Below are positions 1 through 10,636 of a DNA stretch of 64,000 nucleotides, piece by piece (position 1 is the stretch's first letter; the number at the start of each line of letters is the position of its first letter). A model generated the notes under the pieces. It saw nothing but the letters and a program-made list of their open reading frames with translations. It had not been told where the DNA came from and ran no database searches. The stretch is taken from assembly GCF_001656035.1 (NCBI RefSeq), contig NZ_CP010029.1, positions 2,491,076-2,555,075 of the forward strand, given 5' to 3'. Made by a program: the position numbers and the translations under genes. Source of the stretch: Yersinia entomophaga. Lineage in GTDB: Bacteria > Pseudomonadota > Gammaproteobacteria > Enterobacterales > Enterobacteriaceae.

Positions 1-563
1 CCCATCGAGACATTAAAGGTAAACCAGGCGCGGCGGCTACGCAGCATTTGGCCGATCACACTACCGAAGCCCAACCAGACGATACCGCACACCAGATTGA
101 CCAAAAACATACCCAAGCTAATCATCACGATGGAATGATCATAGGCGGCACCGGCCAGACTGAAACTAGCAACCGAGCCTAATCCCATCAACCAAGCCTT
201 TGGATTAAGAAATTGTAGCAGCCAGCCTTGATACAGACGCATCGGTTTAGGCGGTGCAACGTCGGTTTCGAGTTTTTGATAGGCAGAAGTGGCAACTTTC
301 CATGCCAACCACAGTAAATAGAGGCTACCCAGAACTTTCAATGCCAGATGCAGCGAAGGGTAAATCAAAATCAGGCTGCCCACGCCGAATGCCACGAACA
401 ACAACACACTTTGCATTCCCAGCATAATGCCCAACATCAGCCAAATGGAGCGAGTAAAGCCAAAGTTAGCGCCAGAAGCAGTCAACAACATATTATTTGG
501 ACCAGGCGTGATTGCGGCAACCCAAAGAAAACCTAACATCGAAAGAAATAAACTTAGCTCCAT
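1..563 (-). CDS. LysE/RhtB-family amino-acid exporter, C-terminus cut by window edge
   Basis: Reads from ATG at 563 leftward for 187 codons without a stop and runs off the window. The N-terminus MELSLFLSMLGFLWVAAITP is followed at once by PGPNN, the hallmark of the LysE/RhtB translocator family, which exports amino acids or related metabolites across the inner membrane. Several hydrophobic helices follow, with a conserved FLNPKAW stretch near residue 120. Family members are about 205 residues, so roughly 20 residues are missing. It is divergent from yheT. In E. coli the neighbour of yheT is kefB, so this gene is a local difference. The substrate cannot be told from sequence. Confidence 0.85.
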   Translation of the reverse strand, partial: MELSLFLSMLGFLWVAAITPGPNNMLLTASGANFGFTRSIWLMLGIMLGMQSVLLFVAFGVGSLILIYPSLHLALKVLGSLYLLWLAWKVATSAYQKLETDVAPPKPMRLYQGWLLQFLNPKAWLMGLGSVASFSLAGAAYDHSIVMISLGMFLVNLVCGIVWLGFGSVIGQMLRSRRAWFTFNVSM

Positions 564-665
564 GAAACGGGTGCCTCTCACCCTTGAAATAGATGCGATA
601 TATCATTGAAGCTAACAGTGTGATATTGATCATACAAGAGCAATAGCATGATTTAAATTCATCTT

Positions 666-1643
666 ATGTATGAGATCTTTCGCCCGCTAGCCGGTGCCAG
701 TAACCCACATTTACAGACTCTGTTACCCCGCCTGATCCGGCGTCGAATACGTCTCCAGCCGTTTTGGCAGCGCCTAAACCTGCCCGATGGAGATTTTGTC
801 GATCTCGCCTGGAGCGAAGATCCAGACCTCGCCAGAGAAAAACCCAGAGTCGTACTGTTCCACGGTCTGGAAGGCAGCTTCTACAGCCCTTATGCTCACG
901 GCCTGCTGCATGCCTGTCGAGAACAGGGCTGGCTCAGCGTAGTCATGCATTTTCGCGGCTGTAGTGGAGAACCTAATCGTAAATCCCGCATTTATCATTC
1001 CGGCGAAACGGAAGATGCCCGTTTTTTCCTACAGTGGCTGAGGGACAGCTATGGTCAGGTACCAACCGCTGCCGTCGGCGTCTCTCTAGGCGGCAATATG
1101 CTAGCCTGCTATTTGGCGCAACAGGGGGAAAATAGCCTATTGGAAGCTGCGGTCGTGGTTTCCGCTCCACTCATGCTGGAACCTTGTGCCTACCGTCTGG
1201 AACAGGGATTCTCACGGGTCTATCAACGTTATTTGCTCGATCAACTCAAACTTAACGCGACACGTAAATTATTAAGCTATCCCGGCAGCCTACCGCTGGA
1301 TTTATCCCAGCTAAAAAACTTACGCCGGATACGCGATTTTGATGACGTCATCACCGCACGAATACACGGTTTTACCGATGCGCTGGATTATTATCGCCGC
1401 TGTAGCGCCCTACCCCTATTACCGCAGATCCGTACACCGCTGCTGATTATTCACGCTAAAGACGATCCTTTTATGACGCCAGACGTTATTCCCGTTCAAA
1501 CGGCATTACCGTCGAATATTGAATATCAGTTGACGGAACACGGGGGTCACGTTGGTTTTGTCGGCGGCTCTATAAAACAACCGAAAATGTGGCTGGAACA
1601 GCGTATTCCGGCCTGGCTATCCCCTTATCTGGAGCAAAAATGA
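666..1643 (+). CDS. yheT: YheT, AB-hydrolase-4 family hydrolase
   Basis: 325-residue alpha/beta hydrolase close to E. coli YheT. Visible are the oxyanion region FHGLEGS near residue 65, the nucleophile elbow GVSLGG with Ser140, an acid in HAKDDPFM and the catalytic His in EHGGHVGF near the C-terminus. The family includes carboxylesterases acting on lipid or short-chain esters. The physiological substrate of YheT is not established. The stop codon overlaps the yheU start (ATGA), so the two are co-translated. The start at 666 lacks a strong Shine-Dalgarno, and the E. coli protein is about 15 residues longer at the N-terminus, so the exact start is uncertain. Confidence 0.9.
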   Translation: MYEIFRPLAGASNPHLQTLLPRLIRRRIRLQPFWQRLNLPDGDFVDLAWSEDPDLAREKPRVVLFHGLEGSFYSPYAHGLLHACREQGWLSVVMHFRGCSGEPNRKSRIYHSGETEDARFFLQWLRDSYGQVPTAAVGVSLGGNMLACYLAQQGENSLLEAAVVVSAPLMLEPCAYRLEQGFSRVYQRYLLDQLKLNATRKLLSYPGSLPLDLSQLKNLRRIRDFDDVITARIHGFTDALDYYRRCSALPLLPQIRTPLLIIHAKDDPFMTPDVIPVQTALPSNIEYQLTEHGGHVGFVGGSIKQPKMWLEQRIPAWLSPYLEQK

Positions 1644-1876
1644 TTATTCCATGGCAACAAATAGACAGCGCTACGCTGGAAAATTTGATCGAAGCTTTCG
1701 TGCTACGCGAAGGAACCGACTATGGCGAACAGGAACGATCGTTGGAACAAAAAGTGGCCGACGTACGCCGCCAGTTAGTCAGCGGCGAAGCCGTATTGGT
1801 GTGGTCGGAACTGCATGAAACAATCAATATTATGCCTAAAGCGCTATTTCGTGCCGGCTCAGAAGAGCAAGAATAA
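1640..1876 (+). CDS. yheU: YheU, UPF0270 family small protein
   Basis: 78 residues, beginning [10 protein letters not shown] and containing the conserved stretch [11 protein letters not shown], close to E. coli YheU (72 residues). Function is unknown. The ATG at 1640 overlaps the yheT stop by four bases and has GGAG five bases upstream, which decides the start against a longer reading frame running back inside yheT. In many gamma-proteobacteria this gene is fixed next to yheT. Confidence 0.9.
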   Translation: MIIPWQQIDSATLENLIEAFVLREGTDYGEQERSLEQKVADVRRQLVSGEAVLVWSELHETINIMPKALFRAGSEEQE

Positions 1877-2079
1877 TCCGTCACTCACTCTGTTATTTCA
1901 CCGTGGTGTCCAACGCGATACCACAGTGAAACAAGATGACAAAACCGCCGCTTTGCCCTAAAAGTAACTATCAGCTATTTTTCTTCGGCCATTATCCCCA
2001 GCTCATTACTGGCAGATAAATCATAATAATCCTTTGAAAAATATAACAATAACTCAGTACCCTACGGAGCAGAACCCCT

Positions 2080-2949
2080 ATGTCAGCCAAACATCCGGTG
2101 ATTGCAGTAACAGGCTCAAGCGGTGCAGGAACCACAACGACCAGCCTGGCTTTTCGTAAGATATTTCAACAACTAAACATACGAGCAGCCCAAATCGAAG
2201 GGGACAGTTTCCACCGCTACACACGCCCGGAAATGGATGCAGCGATCCGCAAAGCGCGGGATCTTGGCCGCCACATTAGCTATTTTGGGCCTGAGGCGAA
2301 TGATTTCGGTTTACTGGAGCAAAGCGTGTCTGAATACGGCGAGCACGGCCGAGGACGCTCACGCAAGTATCTGCATACTTACGACGAAGCCGTTCCCTAC
2401 CATCAGGTGCCTGGAACTTTCACTCCTTGGGAGCCACTGCCAGAACCCACCGACGTTTTATTCTACGAAGGTTTACACGGCGGCGTAGTGACCGAACACC
2501 ATGATGTAGCTAAACATGTCGATCTGTTGGTTGGCGTTGTCCCAATAGTGAACCTTGAGTGGATACAGAAACTGGTTCGGGATACCGGTGAGCGTGGCCA
2601 TTCACGAGAAGCAGTGATGGATTCCGTGGTGCGTTCGATGGATGATTATATTAATTACATCACACCTCAGTTTTCCCGAACTCATATCAACTTCCAGCGG
2701 GTGCCAACTGTAGATACATCCAATCCTTTTGCAGCCAAAGCTATTCCGTCTTTGGATGAAAGTTTTGTGGTGATCCATTTCCGCGGGCTGGATCAAATTG
2801 ATTTCCCTTACCTTTTGGCGATGCTGCAAGGTTCATTCATTTCAAATATCAATACATTGGTTGTTCCCGGCGGAAAAATGGGGCTGGCAATGGAATTAAT
2901 CATGGCGCCTTTGGTACAACAATTATTAGAAGGAAAGAAAATCGGCTGA
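2080..2949 (+). CDS. prkB: PrkB, phosphoribulokinase-like kinase
   Basis: 289 residues, nearly identical along its length to E. coli PrkB/YhfF-region kinase. The Walker A motif GSSGAGTTTT lies at residues 12-21, followed by EGDSFHRYTRPEMD and the FYEGLHGG motif near residue 128, as in phosphoribulokinase/uridine-kinase P-loop enzymes. The organism type does not use the Calvin cycle, so the true substrate is unknown. The start follows a GGAG at 2067-2070. It stands alone on the + strand, with the accessory patch beginning about 230 bp downstream. Confidence 0.92.
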   Translation: MSAKHPVIAVTGSSGAGTTTTSLAFRKIFQQLNIRAAQIEGDSFHRYTRPEMDAAIRKARDLGRHISYFGPEANDFGLLEQSVSEYGEHGRGRSRKYLHTYDEAVPYHQVPGTFTPWEPLPEPTDVLFYEGLHGGVVTEHHDVAKHVDLLVGVVPIVNLEWIQKLVRDTGERGHSREAVMDSVVRSMDDYINYITPQFSRTHINFQRVPTVDTSNPFAAKAIPSLDESFVVIHFRGLDQIDFPYLLAMLQGSFISNINTLVVPGGKMGLAMELIMAPLVQQLLEGKKIG

Positions 2950-3177
2950 TTCCGGCAGAGCCAATCAATACGTAACCTCTAATAAATGAAGACGGCTATC
3001 ATTTGATAGTCGACTCTTATCAGTGAATAATCCATATAAAAATAATAAACAAAATCATAATTAAATACATCAACAAATTAATCACTTTTATTTAAAATAA
3101 AACAGTGCTAGTTTTTATTCGCCCATTACTGTTTCATACCCAATAAGCCATGCTGGAAAAACTTAAGGAGTGTATAA

Positions 3178-3357
3178 ATGGAAATAGCGGATATTGGCCG
3201 TACTGCACTTATAGAGACCGATAGATTAAGAAGAAATGGAAGCTGCGTATTTTCCACATGTGAATATAGCAACCCGACTGGCAGCCATACAGATAGAATA
3301 TTCATTCATGCAATAAATGAATTGGAAAACAATATTATCTTCTTTCCCACGGGCTAA
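3178..3357 (+). pseudogene. N-terminal remnant of a cysteine-synthase-family PLP enzyme
   Basis: A 59-codon frame with a good ribosome site (AAGGAG, 7 bases before ATG 3178). Its sequence has the shape of the N-terminus of cysteine synthase or cystathionine beta-synthase: IGRTALIETDRLRRNG, then CEYSNPTGSHTDRIF. In the family the corresponding segment reads NPxGSxKDR, and the Lys carries pyridoxal phosphate. Here that position is Thr, so the residue needed for the Schiff base is gone. The frame ends where a normal enzyme would continue for about 250 more residues. It may still be translated because it keeps a start and ribosome site, but it cannot be a working PLP enzyme of this type. Confidence 0.6.
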
Positions 3358-3919
3358 AAGATAATGGCTCAATTGCGAAAATTGAGTACGCAATCTTGCC
3401 CCTAGCTCTAATTACCGTTTTATTATGCTTTTCAATTTAGTTATCGGAAGCAGTGGGTTAGCAACCCCCTCTCCGGCTCAGCGTTTTATCGGTATTCCCA
3501 ACATGATTCTCTGTGCTATTGGTACAGTTCTATACATCACAGTATCAAAGAAGGTGTTTCTATATGGCTGGCACACCCATGAGCGCCTAACGCTAAGGAA
3601 TATCATTACATGACTAATCGCCGCTATTTATTTAAGCAACAATAGAAATTTATTACTGATAGATAAATATCACGCAGCACCTATTTCTAGGCTTATTATC
3701 GTAGAATATATTTTTGTTTTTTATCTTATTCAGATAACCATGTTCTATTTAACAGGTATTCAGGTGTCGCTAAATTTATTAACACTACCTATTTTCACAT
3801 TGTTATTGTCGTACCTCGACGAACGTATTCTGATTTCATCAAGGAGTATTTTTTCATTAAGGTTCATACTGGCAATGTTGCTGTTTATGTCCGTTTATAA
3901 ATTAAAGACCATTCGATAA
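3358..3919 (+). pseudogene. broken multi-pass membrane protein gene (possible DMT/EamA-type transporter)
   Basis: Pieces of hydrophobic coding sequence lie in two + frames. One frame, ending in TAG at 3438-3440, holds EYAILPLALITVLLCFSI. A second, open from 3386, continues with further hydrophobic segments to TGA at 3611-3613 and then resumes in the same frame, from 3614 to TAA 3917-3919, with helices such as LIIVEYIFVFYLIQITMF. This suggests one frameshift and one nonsense codon in a gene that once lay between the PLP gene and the ATP-grasp gene. Assignment to the drug/metabolite transporter superfamily rests on the helix pattern only and is tentative. Confidence 0.45.
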
Positions 3920-3932
3920 CATGGAGTTAAAC

Positions 3933-5183
3933 ATGATTAAAGTCGTCATTGTTGATGGTTTTTCTTCCGGAAAATTTCTGGCGAAGGAACTATTTGATGC
4001 GGGTTGCTTGCTATTACACATTTCGTCTAGCGCTGATTTACATGATTACTACTATTATGGGTTTGATTATTCGATCTATTCGTCGCTACTCACCCATCAA
4101 AACTTATCCGATACCAACCAGGATGTTGCGCTATTCGCCCCCGATTACATCATTGCCGGAGCTGAAAGTGGCCTTTTGCTCTGCGACGAACTCAATCATC
4201 GCTTTGGTTTGCCTTTTGCCAATGACTATAACCATAGCGAAGCCCGCAGAAACAAATATGCCATGATTGAAACCATTACCCATGCCGGTTTAGCTGCCGC
4301 ACGACAAACCACCGCCAGCGAATGGCCAGCCGCCGAACGTTGGATTAAATCTCATCACGGCTACCCCGTCGTACTAAAGTCGTTGGCCAGCGCAGGCTCT
4401 GAAGGCGTATTCATTTGCCATTCTCAGGCAGAGGCTGAAGACGCATTTGTTCAAATAATGGGTAGCTACAGCAAATTAAATGCGGTTAATCAGCAGGTGT
4501 TAATTCAGGAATATCTCGAAGGCGCGGAATACGTGGTGAATATGGTTTCACTGATGGGCAGACCGCTGGTAACTGAAGTTGTCCGTTACACCAAACTTCG
4601 TCTTGCTTCAGGGCGGATTCTTTATGATATCGATGAAATTCTGGATGCATCCTTCGAGCATTATCAGGCGCTGGTTAGTTACACTCGCCAGGTAATTGAG
4701 TCATTAGGAATTCGCAATGGCCCTAGCCATGCAGAAGTGATGTTAACAACGTCGGGGCCTAAATTAGTCGAGGTGGCCGCCAGAACGGACGGAATTCTGC
4801 GTCCTACCATATCGGCGCGTACCACCGGATTGGGGCAAATTTGTGCCACGGTTATGGCAATCACCGCACCGACGCAGTTTCTGTCATTTACCGAATGCCA
4901 TCCGTCATACCAGCTACAAAATTACTCTTACAATATCGGCCTGATTAATAGACATAAAGGTATCTTCCATCAGCAGGATTTTTTATCCGAACTTCTTACT
5001 TTACCGTCTTTTTCACTGGCTGATTTTTATGTAGAAGAAGGTGATGCTATTGGGGTCACTCAGGATGTTTTCAGCCAGCCAGGTGCTATTTATCTGGTTC
5101 ATTCTGACGCAGAAACCATTCGCAATGACTATCTAACGATCAGGCGCCTGGAAAACGACGGCGTTTATCTTAAAAATGTATAG
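3933..5183 (+). CDS. ATP-grasp domain protein, probable amino-acid or peptide ligase
   Basis: 416 residues. The fold order is that of ATP-grasp ligases: an N-terminal domain starting IKVVIVDGFSSGKF, an ATP-binding Lys in GYPVVLKSLASAGSEG (about residue 145), QEYLEGAEYVVN (about 190-205), and the Mg/ATP acidic motif KLVEVAARTDG (about 275). Enzymes of this group join a carboxylate to an amine through an acyl phosphate, as in BacD-type dipeptide ligases and carnosine synthase. I use ATG 3933 because GGAG lies 6 bases before it; ATG 3921 is an alternative. It follows a broken transporter and a PLP-enzyme remnant, a combination seen in small amino-acid-derived metabolite clusters, so this may be the last intact gene of such a cluster. 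Substrate unknown. Confidence 0.75.
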   Translation: MIKVVIVDGFSSGKFLAKELFDAGCLLLHISSSADLHDYYYYGFDYSIYSSLLTHQNLSDTNQDVALFAPDYIIAGAESGLLLCDELNHRFGLPFANDYNHSEARRNKYAMIETITHAGLAAARQTTASEWPAAERWIKSHHGYPVVLKSLASAGSEGVFICHSQAEAEDAFVQIMGSYSKLNAVNQQVLIQEYLEGAEYVVNMVSLMGRPLVTEVVRYTKLRLASGRILYDIDEILDASFEHYQALVSYTRQVIESLGIRNGPSHAEVMLTTSGPKLVEVAARTDGILRPTISARTTGLGQICATVMAITAPTQFLSFTECHPSYQLQNYSYNIGLINRHKGIFHQQDFLSELLTLPSFSLADFYVEEGDAIGVTQDVFSQPGAIYLVHSDAETIRNDYLTIRRLENDGVYLKNV

Positions 5184-5300
5184 GAATAAATACGATAACA
5201 GCCTGATAGAAAATCAAAAAATTGAACCGCGGCGATTGACTGCGAAATATGAATCGCGGTGAGTAAGGGAACAGCGGGGGATTTAACGATTTAAGATGTT

Positions 5301-5473
5301 TGAGTCTTTGAGTCTTTGAGTCTTTGAGTCTTTGAGTCTTTGAGTCTTTGAGTCTTTGAGTCTTTGAGTCTTTGAGTCTTTGAGTCTTTGAGTCTTTGAG
5401 TCTTTGAGTCTTTGAGTCTTTGAGTCTTTGAGTCTTTGAGTCTTTGAGTCTTTGAGTCTTTGAGTCTTTGAGT
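5301..5473. repeat. 8-bp tandem repeat TGAGTCTT, about 21.6 copies
   Basis: Twenty-one uninterrupted perfect copies of TGAGTCTT plus five bases of a further copy. The tract sits in the convergent gap between the ATP-grasp gene and yhfA. Because 8 is not a multiple of 3, each frame of the tract encodes the same octapeptide in rotation (K-D-S-K-T-Q-R-L on the minus strand), which keeps frames open without implying a protein. A tract this perfect is expected to vary in copy number by slippage. Confidence 0.98.
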
Positions 5474-5537
5474 AGCAGTTTCCGGATAAACAGGCAGTGA
5501 TACAAGCAATTCTGTACGTATATGAATCCTATAAATA

Positions 5538-5567
5538 CAACGCCCGGAGCGAATAAACCGGGCGTTG
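5538..5567 (-). terminator. rho-independent terminator downstream of yhfA
   Basis: Ten-base perfect inverted repeat CAACGCCCGG / CCGGGCGTTG with a 10-base loop, 11 bases beyond the yhfA stop. On the minus strand it is followed by TATTTAT, a moderate U-rich tail. Confidence 0.7.
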
Positions 5568-5577
5568 ATAAATATGG

Positions 5578-5985
5578 TCAGGTTAGAGAGCGAATTTCAA
5601 AACTGTGGGTGATTTTGGCAGCCTTACCCAACATCAGGGCTACCGAGCAGTATTTCTCCGCGGAAAGCTCAACGGCTCGCTCGACGGCTTTTTCGGTCAA
5701 ATCTTTACCACTGACGACAAAATGCAGGTTAATCAAGGTAAACAGGCGAGGGGCTTCCTCCCGACGCTCGGAGGTCAATTTTACTTCGCAGTCGTGCACA
5801 TCGTTGCGCCCTTTTTGCAAAATGGACACCACATCGATAGCGCTACAGCCACCGGCCGCCATCAGCAACATTTCCATCGGGCTTGGGGCTTTATCTCCGG
5901 CGTTACCATCCATTAAAACCTGATGACCAGAGGCGGATTCACCCAAAAAAGTCAGACCTTCAACCCATTTTACTCGTGCCTGCAT
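5578..5985 (-). CDS. yhfA: YhfA, OsmC-family protein
   Basis: 135 residues, very close to E. coli YhfA, an OsmC/Ohr-family protein. The conserved PSPMEMLLMAAGGCSAIDV contains the first Cys of the family, and the second lies in AEKYCSVALML. OsmC-like proteins with this pair can reduce organic peroxides, though YhfA itself has no firmly assigned role. Start chosen at ATG 5985, with GGGAG nine bases upstream; a GTG at 5994 is less likely. It is divergent from crp, as in E. coli. Confidence 0.92.
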   Translation of the reverse strand: MQARVKWVEGLTFLGESASGHQVLMDGNAGDKAPSPMEMLLMAAGGCSAIDVVSILQKGRNDVHDCEVKLTSERREEAPRLFTLINLHFVVSGKDLTEKAVERAVELSAEKYCSVALMLGKAAKITHSFEIRSLT

Positions 5986-6317
5986 ACCCGTCACTCCCTA
6001 TTAGCTTTTCCGAATCAGACTACTCTTTCATTCATAAAGTGGCAATGTAACCAGACCCTCATCATGCTGAAGCGATACAACACAAGACACTGGCCTCATC
6101 CTGTGCTACAAACAGAGCCGAAGAGATGTTTCTTAGAATAAAAAGGGTAGAGATCAAGACTCAGTGAAGGGTCTCTATCTGAGATGTATATTGGCTATAC
6201 CTTTCGGTAGTTGAGCAAATTAATATGCTAATAGAAAGTGTATTTTATAAACACGCCGTACAGGGAACTCTGAGCCCTGTTAAGTTAGGCAGCGATAACA
6301 ACAGAGGATAACAGCGA
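5986..6317. other. yhfA-crp divergent intergenic region
   Basis: 332 bases without a gene. The last part, AACAACAGAGGATAACAGCG just before the crp ATG, resembles the E. coli crp leader and supplies its ribosome site (GAGG). I looked for a CRP site of the TGTGA-N6-TCACA type, expected from crp autoregulation, and did not find a convincing one. Promoters cannot be placed with confidence. Confidence 0.6.
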
Positions 6318-6950
6318 ATGGTTCTCGGCAAGCCACAAACAGACCCAACTCTCGAATGGTTCCTGTCTCATTGCCATATTCACAAGTATCCATCGAAGAG
6401 TACGCTGATTCACCAGGGTGAAAAAGCCGAAACGCTTTACTACATCGTGAAAGGTTCCGTTGCGGTTCTGATCAAAGATGAAGAAGGTAAAGAAATGATT
6501 CTCTCCTATTTAAACCAGGGGGATTTCATCGGTGAGCTTGGATTATTTGAAGAAGGCCAAGAACGTAGTGCTTGGGTTCGTGCAAAAACCGCCTGTGAAG
6601 TGGCTGAAATTTCTTACAAAAAATTCCGTCAGCTGATTCAGGTTAATCCAGATATCTTGATGCGTCTGTCTTCGCAGATGGCGAATCGCCTGCAAATTAC
6701 ATCCGAGAAAGTGGGCAACCTTGCTTTCCTTGATGTGACCGGGCGTATCGCGCAAACGCTGCTTAATCTGGCAAAACAGCCTGATGCAATGACACACCCA
6801 GATGGGATGCAGATTAAGATTACTCGCCAGGAAATTGGCCAGATTGTTGGCTGCTCCCGCGAAACCGTCGGTCGAATCCTGAAAATGCTCGAAGATCAAA
6901 ACCTGATCTCTGCGCATGGTAAAACGATTGTCGTTTACGGCACCCGTTAA
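6318..6950 (+). CDS. crp: CRP, cAMP receptor protein
   Basis: 210 residues, almost identical to E. coli CRP from [14 protein letters not shown] to the C-terminal VVYGTR. The cAMP-binding beta-roll occupies residues 1-135, including [15 protein letters not shown], with Arg and Ser contacts to the nucleotide. The long dimer helix follows, then the helix-turn-helix with recognition helix [13 protein letters not shown] near residues 179-191. It is the global regulator of carbon catabolism, binding TGTGA-N6-TCACA sites as a dimer. A terminator follows directly, so it is monocistronic. Confidence 0.98.
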   Translation: MVLGKPQTDPTLEWFLSHCHIHKYPSKSTLIHQGEKAETLYYIVKGSVAVLIKDEEGKEMILSYLNQGDFIGELGLFEEGQERSAWVRAKTACEVAEISYKKFRQLIQVNPDILMRLSSQMANRLQITSEKVGNLAFLDVTGRIAQTLLNLAKQPDAMTHPDGMQIKITRQEIGQIVGCSRETVGRILKMLEDQNLISAHGKTIVVYGTR

Positions 6951-6956
6951 TTACCT

Positions 6957-6999
6957 AAAAAAACCGGTTCCCTGTGCTTAACATGGCACCGGTTTTTTC
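6957..6999 (+). terminator. rho-independent terminator after crp
   Basis: AAAAACCGGT pairs with ACCGGTTTTTT across a 21-base spacer whose GTGC and GCAC add to the stem. It begins a few bases after the crp stop and ends in a T run. Confidence 0.85.
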
Positions 7000-7032
7000 T
7001 TTGTCTGCATATGGACGACGGATATTGACCTG

Positions 7033-9108
7033 ATGTGGCGTCGGCTGATTTACCACCCTGAAGTAAACTATGCATTACGGCAAACGCTGGTGCTGTGTTT
7101 GCCTGTGGCTATCGGTTTGTTGCTCGGTAATTTGCAGCTTGGCCTGTTATTTTCCTTAGTCCCTGCCTGCTGCAATATCGCTGGCCTAGATACCCCCCAT
7201 AAGCACTTCACCAAACGCTTAGTCGTTGGCGGAACTTTATTCGCCCTCAGCAGTTTTCTGATTCAACAATTCCTGCTGTGGCATATTCCCCTCCCCCTGA
7301 TTATGTTTGGCCTGACTCTCATTTTAGGCGTTAACGGAGCCATCAGCCCCCTGCACGCCCGTTTATTGCCCGCTGCGCTAGTCGCTGCGATATTCACACT
7401 AAGCATGATTGGCCGCTTCCCAATTTGGCACACTCCGCTACTTTTCATCGTTGGCACCGCCTGGTACGGGCTATTTACCGGCCTGTGGTTCCGCCTGTGG
7501 AAAGAACAGCCGATGCGAGAAACCCTGAGCCAGCTATATCGCCAGTTAGCCGATTATTTAGAAGCCAAATACAGTTTGCTGACTCAACATATCGATCCGG
7601 AAACCGCATTGCCGCCGTTGCTACAACGCCAGCAGGGCGTAATGGATTTAATAACCCAGCTTTATCAGCAACTTAATATGCTTCCTCATACTCATAAAAG
7701 GGAGCAAAAGCGGCTACGATTAATGTTTCAGGTGGCGCTGGATTTGCAGGAGCACATTACTGTCAGTCTGCACCAACCGGAAGAAGTGCAAAAACTGGTG
7801 GAACAAAGCCATGCAGAAGCGGTCATCCGGCGGAATGCGCAGGTCATTGCTCATCGTTTGCGGGTCGTCGCTGATAATCTTCTGTATCACCGCCATGAAT
7901 TACAGCGTTTTACCATGACCAACGAGCTGGCAGCGCTGGAAAAAATCGCCGGACAGCACCCGGATAATCCGGTTGGCCAGTTTTGTTATTATCATTTCCG
8001 TCGCATCGCGCGCTTGCTGCGTAACCAACGGCCGCTCTATCGGCGAGATTTAATGTCGGACCAACACCGGTTGCCGTTCTGGCCAGCGCTCGCCAGTTAT
8101 CTTTCGTTTAAATCCGTCGCGCTGCGTAATGCCGGCCGTCTGGCCGTTACGCTAGCCGTCGGCAGCAGTTTGGGAATGGCATTTAATCTGCCTAAACCCT
8201 ACTGGATTTTATTGACCGTGATGTTGGTCACCCAAAACGGTTATAACGCGACGCGGGTAAGAATTCAGCACAGAGCCTTGGGAACGTTGGTCGGGCTGGT
8301 TATTGCAGCCGGTCTGCTGCAACTTCAGCTTCCACAAGGTACCACGCTGACCATTATGCTGTTTATCACGCTAGCCGCGTATTTGGTTCTGCGGAAAAAC
8401 TACGGCCTGGCGGTCATTGGGCTGACTATTACCGCCGTGTATACGTTGCAACTGCTGGCACTCAATGGCCTGCATTTTCTGGTTCCGCGCCTGATTGATA
8501 CTCTGATTGGCTGTGCGCTGGCCTTTGGGAGCACCATCTGGCTGTGGCCGCAATGGCAAAGCGGTCTGCTGCGTAAAAACGCTCATCAGGCACTGGAAAG
8601 CGATCAAAATATCCTGCAGTTATTACTCAAAAAGACGCCTAACCTTGGCGAGCTGGCAAATGAACGAATGCAGGTTAATCAGGCACATAACGCGGTGTTT
8701 ACTTCCCTTAATCAGGCAATGCAGGAACCGGGCTTTAACTCCCGTTATCTGGCCGATATGCGTCTGTGGGTGACTCACAGCCAGTTTATCGTCGAGCATA
8801 TCAACGCGATGACAATTCTGGCGCGGGATCATTACATGCTGACAGAGAAACTGGCGGAAGAGTATTTACAGCGCTGTGAAATTGCGTTGCAAAGCTGTCA
8901 GCAGCGGTTGGAATACGACGGGCCGAGCAGCGAAAATAGCTTTATGCGTCCACCAGAGCTACATCCGGATATGCCAATCACCGAAATGGAACGCCATCTC
9001 AGGCGCATTTTGTCCCATCTAAGCGTGATGCACACCATCTCGTCTTTAGCCTGGCGACAACGACCACATCATGGCATTTGGCTGAGCAGAAAGCTTCGGG
9101 ATAGCTGA
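7033..9108 (+). CDS. yhfK: YhfK, FUSC-family inner-membrane protein
   Basis: 691 residues, matching E. coli YhfK (about 696). Layout is typical of the FUSC/aromatic-acid exporter family: an N-terminal block of transmembrane helices (residues 15-155), a soluble helical domain (about 160-360), a second membrane block (about 365-500, including YWILLTVMLVTQNGYNATR) and a C-terminal cytoplasmic helical domain ending in HHGIWLSRKLRD. Its transport substrate is unknown. It starts 33 bases after the crp terminator and is convergent with argD. Confidence 0.92.
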   Translation: MWRRLIYHPEVNYALRQTLVLCLPVAIGLLLGNLQLGLLFSLVPACCNIAGLDTPHKHFTKRLVVGGTLFALSSFLIQQFLLWHIPLPLIMFGLTLILGVNGAISPLHARLLPAALVAAIFTLSMIGRFPIWHTPLLFIVGTAWYGLFTGLWFRLWKEQPMRETLSQLYRQLADYLEAKYSLLTQHIDPETALPPLLQRQQGVMDLITQLYQQLNMLPHTHKREQKRLRLMFQVALDLQEHITVSLHQPEEVQKLVEQSHAEAVIRRNAQVIAHRLRVVADNLLYHRHELQRFTMTNELAALEKIAGQHPDNPVGQFCYYHFRRIARLLRNQRPLYRRDLMSDQHRLPFWPALASYLSFKSVALRNAGRLAVTLAVGSSLGMAFNLPKPYWILLTVMLVTQNGYNATRVRIQHRALGTLVGLVIAAGLLQLQLPQGTTLTIMLFITLAAYLVLRKNYGLAVIGLTITAVYTLQLLALNGLHFLVPRLIDTLIGCALAFGSTIWLWPQWQSGLLRKNAHQALESDQNILQLLLKKTPNLGELANERMQVNQAHNAVFTSLNQAMQEPGFNSRYLADMRLWVTHSQFIVEHINAMTILARDHYMLTEKLAEEYLQRCEIALQSCQQRLEYDGPSSENSFMRPPELHPDMPITEMERHLRRILSHLSVMHTISSLAWRQRPHHGIWLSRKLRDS

Positions 9109-9164
9109 GTGTTTAAAAAAACACTAGCGGAACATAATTGAGGAATAAATTACCGGGCTGATGA

Positions 9165-9186
9165 GGCGTCCTAATTACAGGACGCC
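9165..9186. terminator. hairpin between convergent yhfK and argD
   Basis: Perfect 8-base stem GGCGTCCT / AGGACGCC with a 6-base loop. No T run follows on either strand, so termination is plausible from position but not proven by sequence. Confidence 0.45.
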
Positions 9187-9285
9187 ACTGACTAACTTTT
9201 GGAGATGCACATCTTGCAGTTGCCCAACGCCAAGCCGATTCATACTGTCTCTGTGATGACCACGCAACAAAGCGGCGACTTGCCG

Positions 9286-10548
<1,263 letters not shown>

Positions 10549-10636
10549 TTAGTGAAAATATAATCACAAAATATGCATAAAAAATCACAAACAGGCAAAC
10601 AAAAAACGCTACGAACACGAAAACAATCGTAATGCA

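Noticed and set aside
5170..5509. Minus-strand frames of 72-111 residues made of KDSKTQRL repeats
   Set aside because: They exist only because an 8-bp repeat without stops is open in all frames. No ribosome site or non-repeat conserved part supports a protein.
5986..6317. CRP autoregulatory site in front of crp
   Set aside because: No TGTGA-N6-TCACA-like sequence good enough was found by eye.
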